Source of the DNA: Nitrospirota bacterium
GTDB taxonomy: Bacteria > Nitrospirota > Nitrospiria > Nitrospirales > UBA8639
Reading direction: 5' to 3'
Length of the DNA stretch: 64,000 bases
Assembly: GCA_003695915.1 (NCBI GenBank)
Contig: RFGF01000003.1
Location: 53,660 to 117,659 of the forward strand
A program made the position numbers and the translations under genes. The stretch's first letter is position 1. Each line of letters starts with the position of its first letter. Positions 54,740-63,784 of this stretch are shown one piece after another. The notes under the pieces were generated by a model. That model did not search any database and was not told the DNA's origin. It was given only the letters and a program-made list of their open reading frames with translations.

Positions 54740-55684
54740 TCAGAGTTTGGAGAGCAGGTGATCGACATGTTTGCACAATTCCCGAACAGCCTGACCGGAG
54801 ACATCCAGGGCCGTCCGCTCTTGCGGACTCAGCTCGTATTCGATGATTTCTTCGAGGCCCTGGCTTCCTAATTTGACCGGCACCCCCATAAACAGCCCAT
54901 GAAATCCGTATTCCCCTTCGCACAAAACCGAACACGGGACAATGCGTTTTTGATCCCGCGTAATCGCTTCAACCATCTCGACGGCCGATGCGGCCGGTGC
55001 ATAAAATGCGCTGCCGGTCTTGAGCAAATTCACGATCTCGGCGCCGCCGTCTCGCGTCCGTTTGACGAGGCCCGCAATATCCTCTTCGGACATCCACTCG
55101 CGAATCGGGCGTCCGGCAATGGTCGTGTACCGGACAAGCGGAACCATGGAATCCCCATGCCCGCCCAATACCATCGTGTGAACATCTTCCACCGACACCG
55201 AAAGGTGTTGGGCGATAAATGTTCGAAACCGAGCCGAATCCAAGATGCCCGCCATCCCCAATACACGCGACCGCGAGAATCGGCTCACACGATAGGCAAC
55301 ATACGCCATCGCGTCCAGGGGGTTGGAGACGACGATGACAACAGCGTCCGGCGAACGCTGGGTCGTTTCCCGAACCACGGATGCCACAATCTTGGCATTG
55401 GTCTCGAGGAGTTCATCGCGACTCATTCCCGGTTTCCTGGCGATTCCGGACGTCACGACAATGATAGACGATCCCTCGGTGGCCTCGTAGTGCGTCGTGC
55501 CAATGACCTCCGGACGATACCCGCATACTGGACCGGCCTCGGCGAGGTCCAAGGCTTTACCTTCCGGCAGCCCCTCGACAATGTCCACCAAGACCACATC
55601 ATACCAATCACGTTCCACAAGCCGTTGGGCAATGGAGCCCCCTACATTTCCGGCACCGACCACGGTGACTTTGATCCGCCCCAT
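54740..55684 (-). CDS. mdh: Malate dehydrogenase (LDH-like type)
   Basis: 314 residues. NAD-binding [18 protein letters not shown], acidic [26 protein letters not shown] (substrate Arg), [11 protein letters not shown], and the catalytic [11 protein letters not shown] with its paired aspartate upstream. The K-P-G-M-S-R loop is typical of MDH rather than lactate dehydrogenase. It interconverts malate and oxaloacetate, in either direction of the TCA cycle; a reductive cycle would fit the inferred lineage. The ATG at 55684 follows AAGGGGG by 7 nt. Confidence 0.93.
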   Translation of the reverse strand: MGRIKVTVVGAGNVGGSIAQRLVERDWYDVVLVDIVEGLPEGKALDLAEAGPVCGYRPEVIGTTHYEATEGSSIIVVTSGIARKPGMSRDELLETNAKIVASVVRETTQRSPDAVVIVVSNPLDAMAYVAYRVSRFSRSRVLGMAGILDSARFRTFIAQHLSVSVEDVHTMVLGGHGDSMVPLVRYTTIAGRPIREWMSEEDIAGLVKRTRDGGAEIVNLLKTGSAFYAPAASAVEMVEAITRDQKRIVPCSVLCEGEYGFHGLFMGVPVKLGSQGLEEIIEYELSPQERTALDVSGQAVRELCKHVDHLLSKL

Positions 55685-55713
55685 GTCACCCCCTTGCATA
55701 CGATGGACACGAG

Positions 55714-56142
55714 TCACGCTCCGCTCTCTTCCTCATGGCCTGTCCATCCACCGACTTTGAAATTGATGGTGCACACAAAATTTTCTCCATCATAGAAATT
55801 TACCTTGATCTTCTTTTTGCCATAGGTACGTGCCAGGAACTCTTCCGGATTATCGATCAGGGCCTGATAGGTCCCTGGAGCAAAGCTCCCCAGCTCGTGA
55901 AACGTCACCACCATCCCTGTTTTGACCTCTTCCAAAATCTTGACCGAACACCGCGGGTAAATCTCCCAGAAGACGGCATCGATTTCCTCGGCCGTGGGCT
56001 CTTGAAATCCGCCTTCGGGACGCCGTTCTTTTTTCCCGAACTTCGCCTGCCGACGCACGTAAGGATACTGCTGTCCAGTAAATAGCTTATAGAGCCACGC
56101 CGGTACGGGTTTGCGTGTTGCTTGGTCCTGTTTTTCCGTCAT
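55714..56142 (-). CDS. Conserved-looking protein of unknown function
   Basis: 142 residues. A basic start ([21 protein letters not shown]) leads to an acidic, beta-rich half with [44 protein letters not shown] and [21 protein letters not shown]. No membrane helix or signal. I recognise no family. It sits 13 bp after the NorD-like gene and before mdh, so it is likely part of their operon. Confidence 0.65.
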   Translation of the reverse strand: MTEKQDQATRKPVPAWLYKLFTGQQYPYVRRQAKFGKKERRPEGGFQEPTAEEIDAVFWEIYPRCSVKILEEVKTGMVVTFHELGSFAPGTYQALIDNPEEFLARTYGKKKIKVNFYDGENFVCTINFKVGGWTGHEEESGA

Positions 56143-56155
56143 CGAGCTCCTGCAG

Positions 56156-59100
56156 TCAAGCGGTCAGGCGATGGTAAATGCGAGGCAGGCGAATGGGCAG
56201 CTTTCCCACATCGTCCACGACGACATAGCCCACATCGCCATACATCCGTTGTAGATATCCGCTGGCTTCTTGATCGATGGTAATGCAAAAGGGATGTATC
56301 CCTTTCGCGCAGGCCTCTTGTAACGCCATTTTTGTATCTTCGAGCGCGTATTCATCGCCATACCCGTCATCCAAAGGCTTTCCATCGCTCACGAGCACCA
56401 GCAGGCGCGTATGAGCGGGTTGCTGTAATAGGCGGGCGGTGACGTGCCGAAGAGCCGCGCCATCCCGATTTTGTTTCTGCGGCGTCAGTCCACCGATTCG
56501 AAGCGCTGCTCGGTTGACCGAGGTCTCCTCGAATCCTTTAAGCACCGCAATATCCACCTGATCGCGTCCTTGCCCGGAATAGGCATACAACGCATAGCGA
56601 TCGCCAATGGCCTCCAACGCCTCTGACAGCAACACTAAGCTTTCCTTTTCGATATCGAGCACCACACGTTGATCGAGACCCAATTGCCGTCCGGTGGATC
56701 CACTGATATCGAGCAGAAACGCCACCGCGACATGACGCTCTCGCTTGTCGCGTCGAATATACACGCGCCCCGAGGTCTCCCCGCCCATGCGACGATCGCT
56801 CATCCATCCTACGAGCGCATCCAAGTCGAAATCCTCTCCGTTTTCCTGGCGTCCGACACGGCGAAGGGCGGTTGGACGAATCGTTTCGAAATATCGCCTC
56901 AGAAGCCGAATCTCCGACGCGTAGACCTGACGGGTGCGATCGACAAAATCCGCAGACCCTTCTTCGGCTCTTCGTTCCACCACTCGACACCATCGAGGAC
57001 GATAATCCCGAATTGTTCCATCCCATTCGTCATATCGCCACTCATAAGAACGGACCGGCTCTCCGCCTTTTCGGTCTGCCAAACGGTCGTCGCGTTCCAA
57101 CCACTGCTCCAACGGAGACGAACCGTACTCCGAGTTCGGCTGTTTCTCTTCCGCGGAAGATCTGACGTCCGGGTAATCCTGTCCTCGCGGCGCATTTGGC
57201 GCGTGTTCCGGTGCGGATCCGATTTCCTCTTGATAGAGCCTCTCGTGAGGAGACGTTTCCTCATTCGCGTGTCCGCGGACCACTTGTGGGTCCATTTCTC
57301 CTCGATAGGCCCAATTCGTAATCGGCCGATACTCCCTGCTCACCGTGTCCAGAGCCGGCGGCCCCATCCCGATTTCCTCCTCGGAGGGCATATCGGCATC
57401 TTGTGGCACCCATCCCAATTGGCTTCCGCCAGTTCCTTGCCCGATCATGTCGTCGAGAATCTGGTAAAGGCGATCCGCCAATCGAATCGCGTCTAACGCT
57501 GTCGCATCCGAACGCAGAATCATCTTCGCTACGGTCCACATCCGCTCGACCACCTCCCTCAAACTCTCGGGGAGCGGAGCAGCATCTGGTTCTCCAGCAA
57601 AACGAAGAAGCAAGTGGTCCAACACCATCTCCCGAGCCGTCATCCCGTGCACAAACGACCGAAGACGTAGCGATGATTTCGTCAATGCAGCCAAGTCCGC
57701 TCTCAACCCTGGATAAAAGGTTTGAAGAAGAAATTCAACTCGTGCATCTTCGAGAATCTCCCATACGTCCTGGATCACCCTCGGCGAAGGATAGAGAGCA
57801 AAGACATCGGCTAACGTGCGAATAACGACAGACTCCGTATCCGACACCGCACCATATCGGGCACGCACCTCGTCAGCTAATTGCACTAAGTCGGCCAGCG
57901 GCATCCGATAGGTCCCAAATTCCAAGTGCCCGGCCTCATGGGCAACCATTACCAAATACATTCGTTCATTCTCGGCCTTCGTGCTTCCCCACCGTATCAG
58001 TGAGGGAACATAAATCGTGGTGCCATCCGGGCTGACCCGCGCTCGGGTCGATTGACTTCCCGTGCCTGATCGCGAAGATTCAATGGGCGAAGAATCCGGG
58101 AGCGGTTCGATTCGAACTTCCGTCCCGCACAAGCCTTGCACGAACAGCTTCAATGACCGAGCCACCTGCCGCAGCGCCACGCCGCTCATGGCCTGTTCGA
58201 CGGCCATGAGCGCACCGCGGGTTTCCATCGAAAAATAGGCTCGCCCTCCCTCCACACTGTACCCCAGCACTTCCATGCCGCCGCCGAACCAATCATCGAA
58301 CACCTTGTGTACCTGTTCGGATTCGCTCGCAAGGGCGAGAAGATCGGCAGCGCGGCGAAGATATGCGAGCGTCGCCTCGGCGTCTCGTTCGGCGACCAAC
58401 AGCCCGTATTTCAAGACCTTGAGACGCCATTCGAGGGTCGGCAGAGGATCGAGATACCCGGCGCTGTCAGCAAGAAATGCGATGGCTGCCGTAGGCGAAG
58501 TATCGGCCAGACTGGACCCCAGCCGGATCACCCATCGCTTCACGTCTGGATCTTCCATGCATTCGAGTAAGAGGGGGCTGGTACGAAAGAATTCCAACGT
58601 GCCGATATAATCTGGTTTTCCCAAAGAATTTTGGGCAATCAGTTTCATCCCGAATTGCACCCACTCCCGAACCAGATCTTGAGGGAGCGCCCGAGCAATA
58701 GACGGAAGCTGCTGAAAAAACTCGCTTCCCACCACATAGTTCCATTGCGCAAGCTCGATGCCGAGTTCTCCCCACGCAGGCAATGCCTCGAGCTGGACGA
58801 TCATCGCGAGTTCAGGCGTTTTTCGGAAGAACTCGAACGCGCAATGGGCTGCTTCTCCTTGCCCATCGGCCAGCTCCAACATAACAGTCAAGACCTGCTG
58901 CCGCGAGCCGGGGGCGTCGAGCAATCCGAGGATAAGAGGGCTTTCTTTGAAATACCGAAGACCCAGTGCACCGGACCGTTGCGTCAAAGCGATGCCAAAG
59001 TCCAGCCAAGGGACCACCGGTTCCATTCCACATCGCCGATGAAATTCAGGCAACGCGCGTACCGCTTCGCGAGCGATTTTCGACGAGGTCTCCTCCAGTT

Positions 59101-59233
59101 CATCTAAGAGCTCGGCCACTACCTCGAGGCATTGCCGCTCGGCCAGCGCCGTCAGCACCTCGCTGGCCATCGTCTCATTGAGCTGGTCCCGAAGCCGATG
59201 ATGCAGTCGGGCGCGAATAGGCTGAGAAGCCAT
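56156..59233 (-). CDS. Large NorD-like VWA-domain protein with HExxH-type motif
   Basis: 1025 residues. The N-terminal third is helical and repetitive in feel. Near residue 435 VAHEAGHLEFG carries an H-E-x-x-H sequence that could bind zinc. The C-terminal part is a von Willebrand A domain with MIDAS VAFLLDISGSTG (D-x-S-x-S, about 830), G-L-T-P-Q-K-Q-N-R-D-G-A and LLVLVSDGKPLDDGY. NorD/CbbO-type proteins work with MoxR-like ATPases to insert metals or activate metalloenzymes; no MoxR/NorQ gene is in this window. The start ATG at 59233 is clear. It is first of the leftward genes toward mdh. Confidence 0.85.
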   Translation of the reverse strand: MASQPIRARLHHRLRDQLNETMASEVLTALAERQCLEVVAELLDELEETSSKIAREAVRALPEFHRRCGMEPVVPWLDFGIALTQRSGALGLRYFKESPLILGLLDAPGSRQQVLTVMLELADGQGEAAHCAFEFFRKTPELAMIVQLEALPAWGELGIELAQWNYVVGSEFFQQLPSIARALPQDLVREWVQFGMKLIAQNSLGKPDYIGTLEFFRTSPLLLECMEDPDVKRWVIRLGSSLADTSPTAAIAFLADSAGYLDPLPTLEWRLKVLKYGLLVAERDAEATLAYLRRAADLLALASESEQVHKVFDDWFGGGMEVLGYSVEGGRAYFSMETRGALMAVEQAMSGVALRQVARSLKLFVQGLCGTEVRIEPLPDSSPIESSRSGTGSQSTRARVSPDGTTIYVPSLIRWGSTKAENERMYLVMVAHEAGHLEFGTYRMPLADLVQLADEVRARYGAVSDTESVVIRTLADVFALYPSPRVIQDVWEILEDARVEFLLQTFYPGLRADLAALTKSSLRLRSFVHGMTAREMVLDHLLLRFAGEPDAAPLPESLREVVERMWTVAKMILRSDATALDAIRLADRLYQILDDMIGQGTGGSQLGWVPQDADMPSEEEIGMGPPALDTVSREYRPITNWAYRGEMDPQVVRGHANEETSPHERLYQEEIGSAPEHAPNAPRGQDYPDVRSSAEEKQPNSEYGSSPLEQWLERDDRLADRKGGEPVRSYEWRYDEWDGTIRDYRPRWCRVVERRAEEGSADFVDRTRQVYASEIRLLRRYFETIRPTALRRVGRQENGEDFDLDALVGWMSDRRMGGETSGRVYIRRDKRERHVAVAFLLDISGSTGRQLGLDQRVVLDIEKESLVLLSEALEAIGDRYALYAYSGQGRDQVDIAVLKGFEETSVNRAALRIGGLTPQKQNRDGAALRHVTARLLQQPAHTRLLVLVSDGKPLDDGYGDEYALEDTKMALQEACAKGIHPFCITIDQEASGYLQRMYGDVGYVVVDDVGKLPIRLPRIYHRLTA

Positions 59234-59394
59234 GGTTCGATCGTTGTCCTCCCGTGAAAAGCCGGATTATAGAAGTGAGGCGATTCCTTGTAAACCTCGC
59301 CGACAAGGCAGTATCATGCCGCCTTGCCCACGATGTGCAAGGCTCCAAACATCATGAGCCCGGCTATCACTCGCACCGAAGCAGCCTTGATGCG

Positions 59395-60567
59395 ATGAAA
59401 GCCGTCGATCCTCATACGCTTCCGGTCACATCCGAGCGCGCCCATCGCCTTCAATGCCATGTCGCCTATTTAGCGAGTCCCGAACTCAAAGGCCGGAAAC
59501 CAGGCACGCCAGGCAATGCCGCGGCTGCACAATATATTGTGAGTCACTTCACAGAAGCAGGGCTGCTTCCTCTATCCTCGCTTGGAGGATATACCCAACT
59601 GATTCATCCGGACATCGGCGACAATGTGATCGGCGTCCGATTTCCCGTCACAGGAACCTCGCCTTCGCGCTGGATTTTGATCGGTGCCCATTTCGATCAT
59701 TTGGGAGAGTCTCGCGGGAAAATTTATGCCGGGGCCGACGACAACGCCTCGGCCGTTGCGATTCTCATCGAATTGGCTAAAGAGAGCCCGGCTCTGCACC
59801 AAGCCACCTTGGGCTTCATAGCGTTCAATTCGGAAGAGCCGCCTTACATTCGCACTCCCCAAATGGGCTCCCAATTCTTCGTCGATCATCTTCCGCCGGA
59901 GATCGGCTCCCCGGACCATATCCAGGCGGCCATCATCATGGATCTGATGGGCGGTGTGTTTTGGAAACCCGTCCAAGAGACAATTTTCGCCGCCGGCGCG
60001 GAGCGCAGCCCAGGACTGTACCGGCATCTCAAAGCTCTGCCTCGTTTTACGCACAATGGTCATGAACTGCTGGTCAAACCCGTTGGGCTTCATGGCATCG
60101 AAGAAATTCCGTTCATCGGACGAGTGCCTGTTAGTGACTACGATGCCTTTCGCAACGTGCGTGTCCCTTTTCTTTTTCTCTCCGCTGGCCGCACTCCGCG
60201 GTATCATCGACCAACGGATCTTCCTGATACGCTCTATTACGAGCGCATGGCGCTTACCCAACAGTGGTTGCGAGCAATCCTGCAGCGACTTGATGACGAT
60301 CCCCAACGATCCGATTATGACGATGCCCGCATGGAATTGGCTGACGAAGTGGACACGTTTCGCCCGCTCCTCCGCCAAGCCGCCCAGTGGGAAACCCGCA
60401 TACCAGGCACATCCCCTGCCACCCTTCTTAAACTCAAACGAGATGCGCAATGGCTCGAGTCGTTCGATCCAGCCAAGGCGAGCCCCACCGACATCGCTCG
60501 ACTCGAACGGATCTCCCTCCGCCTACAATGCCTGCTTGCTGACATTCCCCTCGCCTTCCTTCTCTAG
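59395..60567 (+). CDS. M28-family zinc aminopeptidase
   Basis: About 390 residues. Zinc-binding and catalytic signature in order: ILIGAHFDHLGES (His), YAGADDNASAVAILIELA (bridging Asp), FNSEEPPYIRT (catalytic Glu), IIMDLMGG (Asp), and YHRPTD (last His). The frame stays open upstream to GTG 59254, so a signal peptide or extra start is possible, but the sequence before 59395 looks non-conserved. Peptidase substrate unknown. The C-terminal 90 residues are helical and not part of the core. Confidence 0.85.
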   Translation: MKAVDPHTLPVTSERAHRLQCHVAYLASPELKGRKPGTPGNAAAAQYIVSHFTEAGLLPLSSLGGYTQLIHPDIGDNVIGVRFPVTGTSPSRWILIGAHFDHLGESRGKIYAGADDNASAVAILIELAKESPALHQATLGFIAFNSEEPPYIRTPQMGSQFFVDHLPPEIGSPDHIQAAIIMDLMGGVFWKPVQETIFAAGAERSPGLYRHLKALPRFTHNGHELLVKPVGLHGIEEIPFIGRVPVSDYDAFRNVRVPFLFLSAGRTPRYHRPTDLPDTLYYERMALTQQWLRAILQRLDDDPQRSDYDDARMELADEVDTFRPLLRQAAQWETRIPGTSPATLLKLKRDAQWLESFDPAKASPTDIARLERISLRLQCLLADIPLAFLL

Positions 60568-60757
60568 CCTGGTTCCTCATCGTCGTGCAAATTTTTTCAT
60601 CCCTGCCATACGGGAAACGCATGGGCGACGTTCCAAATATGGAGTGCCGAGACATGCCAATATTCGTTCGATGGCCGCCTTTGTGACGAATGCGATCTAT
60701 TCCCATTCATGTTCGGGTTTGCGAATGCGCTGCTTGGCGTGCCGACATTCACCGAGA

Positions 60758-61057
60758 TCATGCGCCCTTTTCCAAAGCTGCAATGATCTGTTCGGGACGA
60801 AGACCCGCGATAACGACCCGTTTCTCGCGTCCTTTCAGCCCAGATTCGACCCTCACGGCCCCTTTCGAAACGCCGAACATGGTGGCCAAAAACCGGCAGA
60901 GCGCCTCATTGGCGGCTCCTTCAACGGGAGGGGCCGCTACGCGAAATTTTAGAGCCGCTCCGTGCCGTCCGGCATACGCTGTCCTCGAGGCACGAGGTTG
61001 CACGTGAATGGAGAGCACCACGCCTTCCGCTGTTTCTTGGATCGCTGGATCTATCAC
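60758..61057 (-). CDS. DUF167/YggU family protein
   Basis: 99 residues with the YggU pattern: LSIHVQPRASRTAYAG, LKFRVAAPPVEGAANEALCRFLAT and VRVESGLKGREKRVVI. Cytoplasmic and of unknown biochemical role. It begins with GTG. Confidence 0.9.
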   Translation of the reverse strand: MIDPAIQETAEGVVLSIHVQPRASRTAYAGRHGAALKFRVAAPPVEGAANEALCRFLATMFGVSKGAVRVESGLKGREKRVVIAGLRPEQIIAALEKGA

Positions 61058-61202
61058 GCAAGCCCTTTCTTGCTGCTCAATGCGGCCTCATCAGGTGACC
61101 TTCAGGCAACAAGCCCTCTGGCGGTCATTGCTTCTAACATATACTACAGAGATTTTTCTCTGCATCGTGCTCGAACGAGCCCGAGCTCATCAAGAGTAAG
61201 AG

Positions 61203-61231
61203 TTGACAAGTCCCTCGATCCTGAGTAGAAT
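61203..61231 (+). promoter_or_regulatory. Strong sigma70 promoter of the bfd-like gene
   Basis: TTGACA at 61203-61208 and TAGAAT at 61226-61231 are exactly 17 bp apart, one mismatch from the full consensus. Transcription would begin near 61238, inside the Fur-box-like element. Confidence 0.8.
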
Positions 61232-61260
61232 TCTCATTAACAATGAGAACGGTTATCATT
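61232..61260 (+). promoter_or_regulatory. Fur-box-like operator
   Basis: A 15-bp palindrome (CTCATTAACAATGAG, 61233-61247) overlaps AATGAGAACGGTTATCATT, which follows the AATGATAATSATTATCATT-type Fur consensus with few mismatches. It covers the expected transcription start, so iron-bound Fur would block the promoter, and iron limitation would raise expression. Confidence 0.7.
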
Positions 61261-61303
61261 TTCACACGCAAAAGATAGTCACAACGATCGAGGAGTCATA
61301 TCC

Positions 61304-61507
61304 ATGTACATCTGTATTTGCAAAGGTATCAAAGAATCGGATGTTCGCCAATTAGGGAGCGCTGGTGTGACATGCCCCAACGCATTGGCGTCATCGCTCG
61401 GCATCGACGACGAAGAGAATTGCTGCGGTCGCTGCATCAACAATCTCTCCGAGTTTGTCGAGCTTGCCATCGAAGCGCAGAACTCCGCAACGCCCTCCTC
61501 AGCTTAA
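61304..61507 (+). CDS. bfd: Bacterioferritin-associated ferredoxin-like [2Fe-2S] protein
   Basis: 67 residues with the BFD fold cysteines: MYICICKGI (C-x-C) and NCCGRC (C-x-x-C within), the usual set for one [2Fe-2S] cluster. BFD reduces and frees iron stored in bacterioferritin. The Fur-like operator and strong promoter upstream fit that role. The gene is short, stands alone and is well supported by the motif. Confidence 0.9.
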   Translation: MYICICKGIKESDVRQLGSAGVTCPNALASSLGIDDEENCCGRCINNLSEFVELAIEAQNSATPSSA

Positions 61508-61584
61508 ACCTCCAGGTTCTTGCCAACCGGTCACGGCCTCCTTTCTTGGATGGCGAACCGAACCTCTCGCTGCACGCTGCTGGT

Positions 61585-63522
61585 ATGACCGCCCCTCAGA
61601 TTTCGCCATACGGATCTTGGCAATCGCCTTTGACCTCCTCCTTCATTGCCGGAGAAACGATTCGGTTGGGCCAACCGATCCTCGAGGGGTCCACCTTGTA
61701 CTGGCTCGAAAGTCGTCCGACGGAAGGCGGACGCACCGTGGTAATCCGCCTAAACCCCGATGGGACTCACACATGTCTGACCCCATCGCCGTTCAATGTC
61801 CGAACTCGTGTCCACGAGTACGGAGGAGGATCGTATCTTGTCGCCAACGGCACCGTGTATTTTTCCAATTTCGCCGATCAGCGATTATATCGCCACTTAC
61901 CAGGGGAAACTCCTCGCCCCATCACGCCAGACGGGCCGTATTTGTATGCGGATGGCGTCGCCGACCCGATACGCCCGCGGCTCCTGCTCATCCGAGAAGA
62001 CCGCACGCGCTCGCATCGAGACCCCGTCAATACTATCGTGAGCGTGCCTTTGGATAGACAAACTACTGCCGGAGACATTCTCGTCGCGGGACATGATTTT
62101 TATGCCGCGCCGCGAATCAGCCCTGACGGCCACCATATGGCTTGGCTTGCCTGGAACCACCCGAACATGCCGTGGGACGGCACCGAATTGTGGATCGCCG
62201 ATGTGGAATGGGACGGCACGTTGCGGGATCCCCGTTGCCTTGCTGGTGGACCAGCTGAATCGATCTCTCAACCCCAATGGTCTCCGGATGGGGTTTTACA
62301 TTTCGTCTCCGATCGAACCGGCTGGTGGAATCTCTATCGCTGGGACGGACAGGAAACCCATCCCCTCTGCCCAATGGACGCCGAATTCGGCGAACCACAA
62401 TGGGTCTTCGGACAATCTACTTATGCCTTCCTCTCGCCCGAGCGAATAATTTGCGCCTATACGAAAAACGGATTCTGGTACTTGGCCGGATTGGAGATTT
62501 CCGCAGGAACGCTTCAGACATTCGAGCTGCCCTACACGGTCTTTGATAGCGTTCGATGCGGGCATGGTGCGGCCTATTGCCTTGCCAGTGCTCCCACGCA
62601 TCCTCAGGCCGTGCTCCGTTTCGATGTCGACACCCAAACCGTCACCGTCTTGCGCCGTTCGTTGAATATCACGATCGACGAGGGCCACATTTCCACCCCT
62701 GAGCCCTTGGCCTATCAAACGGAACACGACCACACGGCCTATGGGCTCCTGTACAAACCGAAGAATGCGGAATACGAAGGCCCGCCCAATGACCGACCAC
62801 CGCTGATCGTCAAATGTCATGGGGGCCCGACAGGGGCCGCCGTGCCGTCGTTCAACCTCATGATTCAATTCTGGACAAGCCGCGGATTCGCGGTGCTGGA
62901 TGTCAATTATGGCGGGAGTACAGGATACGGACGTGCGTATCGGGAACGCTTAATCGGACAATGGGGAATTGTCGATGTCGAAGATTGTGTCCATGGCGTG
63001 CGCTATTTGGCCAATCGTGGAGACATCGATCTTCAACGGATTGCAATTACCGGAGGGAGCGCCGGCGGATTTACGGTCTTGTGCGCGCTCACGTCCGCGG
63101 AGTGCTTTGCTGCCGGCTCCAGTTACTATGGGGTGTCGGATCTTGAAGCATTGGTGCGTGAAACGCATAAATTCGAATCGCATTATCTGGACAGACTCGT
63201 GGGGCCGTATCCGGAGCATGCCGAGGTCTATCGAGCACGTTCACCGATCCATCGGATCGATCGGCTCACCCGTCCGCTCATCTTGTTTCAGGGACTGGAA
63301 GACAAAGTCGTGCCGCCTAATCAGGCCCAAATGATGTTTGAAGCCGTAAAAGCCAAAGGCCTTCCGGTGGCCTATCTCGCCTTCGAAGGCGAACAACATG
63401 GATTCCGGAAGGCCGAGACCATCCAGCGGGTCCTCGACGCTGAGCTGTATTTTTACTCGAAAATTTTCCGTTTCGTGCCGGCCGATCTCTTACCTCCCAT
63501 CCCCATCGAAAACCTGTCCTAA
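61585..63522 (+). CDS. S9-family prolyl oligopeptidase-type peptidase
   Basis: About 645 residues. A beta-propeller domain with repeated W-x-x-N-H-P / P-Q-W-S-P-D-G motifs precedes an alpha/beta hydrolase domain. The catalytic triad is visible: nucleophile in ITGGSAGGFTVLCAL (about residue 492), Asp in LFQGLEDKVVPP (about 570), His in EGEQHGFRKAET (about 602). Family marks CHGGPTGAAVPSFN and FAVLDVNYGGSTGYGRAYRE are present. The ATG at 61585 is chosen because the frame upstream overlaps the bfd gene. Likely a cytoplasmic acylaminoacyl- or dipeptidyl-type peptidase. Confidence 0.92.
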   Translation: MTAPQISPYGSWQSPLTSSFIAGETIRLGQPILEGSTLYWLESRPTEGGRTVVIRLNPDGTHTCLTPSPFNVRTRVHEYGGGSYLVANGTVYFSNFADQRLYRHLPGETPRPITPDGPYLYADGVADPIRPRLLLIREDRTRSHRDPVNTIVSVPLDRQTTAGDILVAGHDFYAAPRISPDGHHMAWLAWNHPNMPWDGTELWIADVEWDGTLRDPRCLAGGPAESISQPQWSPDGVLHFVSDRTGWWNLYRWDGQETHPLCPMDAEFGEPQWVFGQSTYAFLSPERIICAYTKNGFWYLAGLEISAGTLQTFELPYTVFDSVRCGHGAAYCLASAPTHPQAVLRFDVDTQTVTVLRRSLNITIDEGHISTPEPLAYQTEHDHTAYGLLYKPKNAEYEGPPNDRPPLIVKCHGGPTGAAVPSFNLMIQFWTSRGFAVLDVNYGGSTGYGRAYRERLIGQWGIVDVEDCVHGVRYLANRGDIDLQRIAITGGSAGGFTVLCALTSAECFAAGSSYYGVSDLEALVRETHKFESHYLDRLVGPYPEHAEVYRARSPIHRIDRLTRPLILFQGLEDKVVPPNQAQMMFEAVKAKGLPVAYLAFEGEQHGFRKAETIQRVLDAELYFYSKIFRFVPADLLPPIPIENLS

Positions 63523-63607
63523 CCGGCAATCGGCACGATCGACGACCTCGATCACTGCGCTTCGCGATCATTCCTCTGCCATCTGTTCGCAACTCGTACG
63601 TCAGAGC

Positions 63608-63748
63608 CTACGTAGAGATTTTCAGCATTTCCCAAGGATCGTCCATATCGACAAAGCGCAACCAGACATGTCGCATCGGATGCGGAGATTTTTTCTGGAG
63701 AGAGCGTTCGATCCAACGACGACACGTTATGGGGTAACCAGATGGCAT
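63608..63748 (-). CDS. Possible small protein of unknown function
   Basis: A 46-residue frame from ATG 63748 reading MPSGYPITCRRWIERSLQKK and ending FVDMDDPWEMLKIST. It sits 36 bp after the partial gene in the same direction. Composition is protein-like, but no strong ribosome site lies upstream (GAGAGAGG is over 15 nt away). It could be the remnant of a longer gene. Confidence 0.3.
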   Translation of the reverse strand: MPSGYPITCRRWIERSLQKKSPHPMRHVWLRFVDMDDPWEMLKIST

Positions 63749-63784
63749 GACAAGAAAACCAGGGCCTCTCTCCCCCCGATTGCA

